From NCBI GenBank assembly GCA_019241095.1, contig JAFAXJ010000248.1, positions 1 to 10,883 of the forward strand: a DNA stretch of 10,883 nt. Reading direction: 5' to 3'. The notes beneath the pieces are model-generated. The model was given only the letters and a program-made list of their open reading frames with translations, was not told the DNA's origin and ran no database searches. Below are positions 6,494 through 10,883 of the stretch, piece after piece (within the stretch, counting starts at the first letter, position 1; the number at the start of each line of letters is the position of its first letter). Made by a program: the position numbers and the translations under genes. The DNA comes from Verrucomicrobiota bacterium (GTDB taxonomy: Bacteria > Verrucomicrobiota > Verrucomicrobiia > Chthoniobacterales > JAFAMB01).

Positions 6494-6790
6494 GTGGTGC
6501 GAAAAGTATTGGTGTTCTTATACGTAATTGGAGGGGCGTTTCTCGTGGCTTCCTGCACTACTGAGAAGAAGCCGGAACCCATCTCTCCAGCTTATTTCAC
6601 CAATCCGGCCCTGGTCAGAGAAGTACAAATTGCGTTGCGCAACAGGGGTTACTATTCGGATTCTGCAGACGGATTTCTGGGCCCAAGCACGGCTGAGGCG
6701 ATTCAGCTTTATTAAGTAGATCATTCGTTAAGAGCAAGACCGCTTGTCGATCGAGAACTTCTGGTCTTCGCTCGGGTTGGAAGATGTTGA
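6494..6790 (+). pseudogene. Lipoprotein with peptidoglycan-binding domain, interrupted by a nonsense codon
   Basis: From the GTG at 6494 the protein starts VVRKVLVFLYVIGGAFLVASC, a lipoprotein signal with lipobox VASC (the Cys codon is at 6554). A short linker precedes a PG_binding_1-type domain: VREVQIALRNRGYY, then DGFLGPSTAEAIQLY. A TAA at 6713-6715 stops translation after 73 or 74 residues. Beyond it, the same frame continues as VDHSLRARPLVDRELLVF up to a TGA at 6788-6790. That is the expected second half of the domain, whose usual form is AI-(F/Y)Q-DH-L---G-vd--LL--LG. The TAA sits exactly where the highly conserved Gln belongs, so one CAA-to-TAA change explains it. The frame is also open upstream to an ATG at 6395, but that start would bury the signal. 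The intact protein would be tethered to a membrane and bind cell wall. Sequencing error or readthrough are alternatives. Confidence 0.6.
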
Positions 6791-6811
6791 TTAGTCATGC
6801 GCAAACGTTTT

Positions 6812-6998
6812 GGAGGGCGAGCGTACTCGCGAGCCGCAAAGGCCCATAATGATTCCTTCGTCGAGTGGTTTCCAACGCGCTTCTCGAAACGGATTTTCGG
6901 CGTCGCGGCTGCCAGGCTTACACATACAACCCGTCTCAACATTTTGGGCAATAATTGACATTCTCGACGTTTGCGGCTCGCGAGTACGCTCGCCCTCC
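6812..6998. repeat. Palindromic repeat unit with 29-bp perfect inverted arms
   Basis: The left arm (6812-6840, starting GGAGGGCGAGCG and ending GCCGCAAA) is the exact reverse complement of the right arm (6970-6998). Between them lie 129 bases with no gene. The arms can form a strong stem, and each contains a small inner palindrome, CTCGCGAG. Open frames on both strands here encode near-identical ends (ERTREPQ, CGSRVRSPS) only because the arms mirror each other, so they are not genes. The unit lies between the convergent lipoprotein and RND genes and may act in mRNA protection or termination. Size and arms resemble a REP pair or a MITE. A family identity cannot be assigned without a genome search. 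Confidence 0.7.
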
Positions 6999-7035
6999 CC
7001 AGTGGGTTCGTTCAATAATGTTGTGAGACACCCTC

Positions 7036-7061
7036 TACTCGCGAGCCGCAAACGCCCATAA
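7036..7061 (+). repeat. Third, partial copy of the repeat arm
   Basis: TACTCGCGAGCCGCAAA at 7036-7052 is identical to 6824-6840 inside the left arm and has the same orientation. The similarity continues as CGCCCATAA against GGCCCATAA. The outer 12 bases of the arm are missing, replaced by unrelated sequence. The copy ends about 20 bases before the stop of the RND gene. Confidence 0.65.
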
Positions 7062-7081
7062 AAACGTTTTTTCCTCGAATG

Positions 7082-10000
7082 TCAGGCCTGTTCGTGCTCG
7101 GCCACTCCGATCGGCTGAGATGTTGTTGTACTCTCTCCCCGCGAGGCTTTTTCTCCATCTTTTGGTTTTCGGAGAGTCGCTTTTTCTACGAGATAAAACA
7201 TGACCGGAATCAGGAAGATCGCGATGAAAGTGGATGCAAGCATCCCCCCGATCACCGTAGTGCCAAGGATCTGTCTTGAAGCGGCGCCTGATCCGGAAGC
7301 GGTCCACAAAGGAACGCATCCCAGAATGAAAGCAAAGGCAGTCATGAGAATCGGACGCAGGCGAAGACGCGCGCCGGCGAGAGCCGCTTCAACGATGGGT
7401 GTTCCTTTTTCGAACTCGGCTTTTGAGAATTCGACAATCAGGATGGCGTTCTTGGCGGCGAGGCCAATCAGCATCACGAGACCAATCTGTGCATAGACGT
7501 TGTTTTCGAATAAAACAGAGCTTTTGCCGTAGACGTCCGCCGCAAAGAGTCGTCCGAGTAAAACAGCAAACGCGCCCAGAACGGCAATCGGCGTGCAAAG
7601 CAGAACGCTGAACGGTAAAGACCAACTCTCGTATTGAGCCGCGAGAATGAGGAACACAAAAAGGAGGGACAAACCAAAGATCACTGCGGGAGACACTCCT
7701 TTCTGCGCCTGCTGCTCCTGAAACGACATCCCCATATAATCGAAGCTCATTTCCTGCGGCATCGTTGCCTTGAACACCTCTTCGAGTGCCGCCATGACCT
7801 GGAAAGAGCTCATCCCCTCTTTGCCGCTAACGTTGAGCTGAGCGCATCGATGGAGGTTGAAACGCATTGTAAATTCTGGCCCGAGGCGCGGCACAATGCG
7901 CACTACCGAAGAGAGCGGAACCGGATTACCATCCTTGTTGCGAACGTAAAATCTGCCAACATCGTCGGGAACTGTCCGGTACGGCCCATCGGCTTGAACA
8001 TAGACCTGCCAAGTGCGACCAAAGCGATTGAAGTAGTTCACAAATGAGCCGCCTAAAAACACTTGGGTGGCTTTATACACATCGGACAAGTCCACCCCTT
8101 GCTTAAGGACTTTGTCCTGATCTACGTCTAAAAAATATTGCGGAACACTGGGTAACAGTGTTGTTGTAATCCTGGCGATTTCCGGCCGTTTGGATGCCGC
8201 TTCAACGAATTGCTGAGTCTGCCGGGCTAAAAATGGCACATCCATCCCACCACGATCTTCAAGAAGGAAGGTAACTCCTCCGGATGTTCCAATCCCCGGA
8301 ATAGCCGGGGGTGGAAAGACAAACGCGATGCCTTCGGGAATTTTAGAAAGCGCTTCGTTCGCGTGCGCAATCATTAAGCGTAACTGCTGTTCCGGGGTAT
8401 CACGTTTTTTCCATGGTTTCAGGGTTACAAAGAAAAATCCGTTATACGTCGTGCTGACGCCGCTTAGCATGCTGTACCCGGATATCGCAGTAACATCCTG
8501 AATTCCGGGCGTATTCAGAAGAATCTCCTGGACTTTGCGCGAGGCTGCCGCGGTCCTTTGCAGCGATGCTGAATCCGGCAACGATAGATTTGCGTAAAGA
8601 TAGCCCTGGTCCTCAGTCGGAACAAAGCCGCCCGGGATTTTTCCCCCAAGCCAGCCCGAGACAATGATAGCCAACAACAGGAACAAAACACAAAGTACAC
8701 CTCTACGCATCAATAGCCGGCAAACCGAAACATATCCATTCGTGGCAGATCCAAAGATTCTGTTAAAACTTTTAAAGAAAAAAGCTAGCGGGCCGTGGCT
8801 TTCTTTTTTCGGTCGCAAAAGCATGGCTGCGAGCGCTGGACTCAAGGTTAGAGCATTGAAGGCGGAGAAAATGACGGATACTGCGATCGTGACGGCAAAC
8901 TGCTGGTAAAGCCGGCCGGTAATGCCTGGGATAAAGGCAGTTGGGATAAAAACGGCAGCGAGTATAAGCGCAATCGCGATGACGGGCCCGGAGACTTCGT
9001 CCATCGCTTTGATTGCCGCCTCGCGGGGTGGAAGTCCGTGCTCTATATGATGCTCAACGGCTTCAACCACGACGATGGCGTCATCGACGACCAAACCGAT
9101 GGCAAGAACCAAGCCTAAAAGCGACAGTGTATTGACAGAAAATCCCAAGAGGGGGAAAACCGCGAACGTGCTGATCAACGAAACCGGCACGGCACACAAC
9201 GGAATCAGTGTGGCGCGCCATCCCTGAAGAAAGATGAAGACGACGATAATCACGAGGATCATCGCTTCAACCAGGGTCTTGTAGATCTCCTCCATGCCCG
9301 CCGTCACAGCAAGCGTTGTATCTAGGGAGATGGAATAGCTCAGCCCTGAAGGAAACCGCGTCTTCAGCTGTTCCATCAACTGTCTCACACCCTTCGCAGC
9401 ATCTACGGCATTGGAACCAGGCAACTGATAAATCGCGAGAACTGCAGCGGGTTTTCCGTTAAACGTGCTAGTCATTGAGTACGTCTGTGCTCCGAGTTCT
9501 ACTCGACCCACATCTCTGACTCGTACAAATGCGCCGTTCGGTTCAGCCCTGATTACGACGTTTCCGAACTGTTCTTCGGTAACTAACCGGCCCTGTGCGA
9601 CAACGGTGTTGGTGTAGGGTTGCCCAGGCGGTATCGGCTCGCCACCAATTTGGCCCGCCGGATTAACAGTATTCTGCGCCATCAGCGCGCTTTCGATTTC
9701 AGGCGTCGTGATGTTTAGAGCCGCAAGCTTGTTCGGATTAACCCAGACTCTCAGCGCATATTGGCCTGCGCCAAAGACCGAAACGCTGGCAATACCAGGC
9801 ACCCGAAGAAGCGGGTCATTCAAATTAATATAGGCGTAATTAGCCAGAAACTTGGAGTCAAACTGTCCGCTTGGTGATGCCAAAGAAATGACCATTAACG
9901 GTGCGGCAGTCGACTTCGCCACTGTGACTCCATAACTCCGCACACTGGAAGGCAATTGCGATTCAGCCTGCGACTCGCGCATCTGCGTGAGCACTTGATC

Positions 10001-10306
10001 AATGTTGGGATCGGTGTTGATATCGAAATCGACCGTCAACTTCATCGAACCGTTACTCGCGTTCAGCGAGTACATGTAGTTCATGTGGTCAACGCCACTC
10101 ATCTGCTGCTCAATAGGTGTCGCGACGGCTTGTTCCACGGTAAGAGCATCCGCACCGACGTAAGTTGCGTTCACCGCAATTTCCGGGGGGACGATATTAG
10201 GATACTGGGCGACCGGCAGACTAAGAAAAGAAACGATCCCAACGATCACCATGATGATCGAGATCACGAGAGCGACAATCGGGCGACCGATAAAAAATCT
10301 CGACAT
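7082..10306 (-). CDS. RND multidrug efflux transporter, HAE1 (AcrB/MexB) type
   Basis: At 1074 residues this is a full-length AcrB-class inner-membrane pump, which exchanges protons for export of drugs or other amphiphilic compounds. It starts MSRFFIGRPI, the usual N-terminus of this family. It has two repeated halves with 12 expected membrane helices: one near 10-30, a cluster at about 340-500, one near 537-555, and a cluster near the C-terminus. The proton-relay residues are visible: the Asp pair D408/D409 in GLVVDDAIVVVE and Lys near 952 in GLAAKNAILIVEF. GFVPTEDQG (560-568) opens the second large periplasmic loop, and PPAIPGIGTSGG (667-677) matches the conserved porter-domain segment. The hydrophilic tail is slightly longer than in AcrB (1049 residues). 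The ATG lies 9 bases after the adaptor gene stop, with a weak GAAAAAG site, so the two are one operon. No outer-membrane factor gene follows before the repeat region. The substrate cannot be predicted. Confidence 0.95.
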   Translation of the reverse strand: MSRFFIGRPIVALVISIIMVIVGIVSFLSLPVAQYPNIVPPEIAVNATYVGADALTVEQAVATPIEQQMSGVDHMNYMYSLNASNGSMKLTVDFDINTDPNIDQVLTQMRESQAESQLPSSVRSYGVTVAKSTAAPLMVISLASPSGQFDSKFLANYAYINLNDPLLRVPGIASVSVFGAGQYALRVWVNPNKLAALNITTPEIESALMAQNTVNPAGQIGGEPIPPGQPYTNTVVAQGRLVTEEQFGNVVIRAEPNGAFVRVRDVGRVELGAQTYSMTSTFNGKPAAVLAIYQLPGSNAVDAAKGVRQLMEQLKTRFPSGLSYSISLDTTLAVTAGMEEIYKTLVEAMILVIIVVFIFLQGWRATLIPLCAVPVSLISTFAVFPLLGFSVNTLSLLGLVLAIGLVVDDAIVVVEAVEHHIEHGLPPREAAIKAMDEVSGPVIAIALILAAVFIPTAFIPGITGRLYQQFAVTIAVSVIFSAFNALTLSPALAAMLLRPKKESHGPLAFFFKSFNRIFGSATNGYVSVCRLLMRRGVLCVLFLLLAIIVSGWLGGKIPGGFVPTEDQGYLYANLSLPDSASLQRTAAASRKVQEILLNTPGIQDVTAISGYSMLSGVSTTYNGFFFVTLKPWKKRDTPEQQLRLMIAHANEALSKIPEGIAFVFPPPAIPGIGTSGGVTFLLEDRGGMDVPFLARQTQQFVEAASKRPEIARITTTLLPSVPQYFLDVDQDKVLKQGVDLSDVYKATQVFLGGSFVNYFNRFGRTWQVYVQADGPYRTVPDDVGRFYVRNKDGNPVPLSSVVRIVPRLGPEFTMRFNLHRCAQLNVSGKEGMSSFQVMAALEEVFKATMPQEMSFDYMGMSFQEQQAQKGVSPAVIFGLSLLFVFLILAAQYESWSLPFSVLLCTPIAVLGAFAVLLGRLFAADVYGKSSVLFENNVYAQIGLVMLIGLAAKNAILIVEFSKAEFEKGTPIVEAALAGARLRLRPILMTAFAFILGCVPLWTASGSGAASRQILGTTVIGGMLASTFIAIFLIPVMFYLVEKATLRKPKDGEKASRGESTTTSQPIGVAEHEQA

Positions 10307-10315
10307 TAACTTTTT

Positions 10316-10883
10316 CTATGATTCACCACCCGCGACCGAATTCTTGGAGGCGTTCTGGTCGCGCGTGGTTCCTTGTGATTCTTTAAAGGGTTTAGCGGCT
10401 ACTGGCGTGCCTTGCCGCACCCTTTGAAATCCTTCGACAATGATTTTGTCCCCGAGCTTCACGCCTTCTTGAACCACCACCATTTCACCGTTTATAGGCC
10501 CAAGTGTTACGGCGCGGATTTCCGCTTTGCCGTCCGCATTTACCAGTGCCACTTGGTTGCCGCCCTGCAGTTCTGACACAGCCTGCCGCGGTATTAAAAG
10601 AGCACTCGGAATCTTGTCGACCTCAGCTCGCACGGTTACATATTGTCCCGGTCGCAACGTTAACTCTGGGTTCGGAAAACTCACCGCGATCTGGATCGTT
10701 CCTGTATTGGGATCGACCTGACGATTCACAAAGGCAAACTTCCCTTTATGCTTGTAAATGCTTCCGTCTGGTAAAATAAGTTGGGCTTTGTCAGGGCGCT
10801 TCTCTAAAGGTACCGTCATCGCCTCTTTCAAGCGGTCGGCGAATTCCCAATAGCTTTGTTCGCTGATGGGAAAGTAGGCCCAG
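10316..10883 (-). CDS. Membrane fusion protein (periplasmic adaptor), AcrA/MexA type, C-terminal part (5' end outside window)
   Basis: The frame is open to the right edge, where the first readable residues are WAYFPISEQSYWEF. The TTG at 10831 is therefore internal. The visible 188 residues cover the end of the beta-barrel and membrane-proximal domains. They include FAFVNRQVDPNTGTIQIAVSFPNP, written here in two parts as FAFVNRQVDPNTGTIQ and IAVSFPNP, then LRPGQYVTVRAEV and LLIPRQAVSELQGGNQVALV. These segments are characteristic of the HlyD/AcrA family (V(D)-TGT----V-F-NP---L-PG--V). The tail is hydrophilic. The N-terminal lipoprotein or signal sequence, the hairpin and most of the lipoyl domain lie outside. 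The adaptor would link the RND pump encoded 9 bases downstream to an outer-membrane channel. Confidence 0.92.
   Translation of the reverse strand, partial: WAYFPISEQSYWEFADRLKEAMTVPLEKRPDKAQLILPDGSIYKHKGKFAFVNRQVDPNTGTIQIAVSFPNPELTLRPGQYVTVRAEVDKIPSALLIPRQAVSELQGGNQVALVNADGKAEIRAVTLGPINGEMVVVQEGVKLGDKIIVEGFQRVRQGTPVAAKPFKESQGTTRDQNASKNSVAGGES

Larger units (their letters stand above)
6803..7070. repeat. Intergenic repeat region bounded by 9-bp direct repeats
   Basis: AAACGTTTT occurs at 6803-6811, abutting the left inverted arm, and again at 7062-7070, directly after the third repeat copy. It could be a target-site duplication around an inserted element of about 250 bases. It is also nearly palindromic and low in complexity, so chance or a hairpin role is possible. 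No transposase or credible protein is encoded inside. Confidence 0.3.

Noticed and set aside
6791..7061. Two overlapping open frames on opposite strands with similar protein ends
   Set aside because: They arise from the perfect inverted repeat. Neither has a ribosome binding site or a recognisable domain.
6803..7070. CRISPR-like repeats
   Set aside because: There are only three arm copies, in mixed orientation and with uneven spacing. There is no spacer pattern and no cas gene.
9956..10309. 117-codon open frame on the plus strand opposite the start of the RND gene
   Set aside because: Its His/Arg/Asp-rich composition is the mirror of the RND N-terminus, so it is a shadow frame.

Overview
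The window reads as chromosomal DNA of a Gram-negative bacterium. It carries an outer-membrane secretin, an inner-membrane RND pump with its periplasmic adaptor, and a lipoprotein signal. The type II secretion (T2SS) genes are arranged in type IV pilus order, and the intergenic repeat has a style I associate with Verrucomicrobiota. That phylum is my best guess, but it is inference from memory with no search behind it.

Region 1 (1-5212, + strand) is a tightly packed operon of five overlapping genes. In order they are the 3' end of a gspK-type minor pseudopilin gene, a GspL/PilM-PilN-like assembly platform protein, a GspM/PilO-like protein, an exported protein in the GspC/PilP slot, and a GspD/PilQ-family secretin. 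Together they would link the cytoplasmic motor and inner-membrane platform to the outer-membrane channel. The ATPase, the platform protein GspF and the major pseudopilin are not in the window and may lie upstream.

Region 2 (5213-7081) is a decayed accessory stretch. From left to right it holds a relic of a histidine kinase C-terminus (+), an intact short-chain dehydrogenase gene (-) whose catalytic Tyr is replaced, and a frameshifted relic of a Fis-type helix-turn-helix (-) directly upstream of that dehydrogenase. Next is a lipoprotein gene with a peptidoglycan-binding domain (+), interrupted by one nonsense codon at the conserved Gln. The region ends with an intergenic repeat element that has 29-bp perfect inverted arms plus a third partial copy. 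Four separate features are broken or degenerate, which suggests a region losing function.

Region 3 (7082-10883, - strand) is an efflux operon. The 3' part of an AcrA/MexA-type membrane fusion protein gene is followed after 9 bases by a full-length AcrB/MexB-type RND transporter gene. No outer-membrane factor gene follows, so the pump probably uses a TolC-like channel encoded elsewhere.

I see no tRNA, rRNA, CRISPR array, transposase, phage gene or defence system. I did not find a convincing wholly new system. The points most worth following are the hybrid secretion operon with its unassigned fourth protein, the repeat element, and the cluster of relics around the dehydrogenase.
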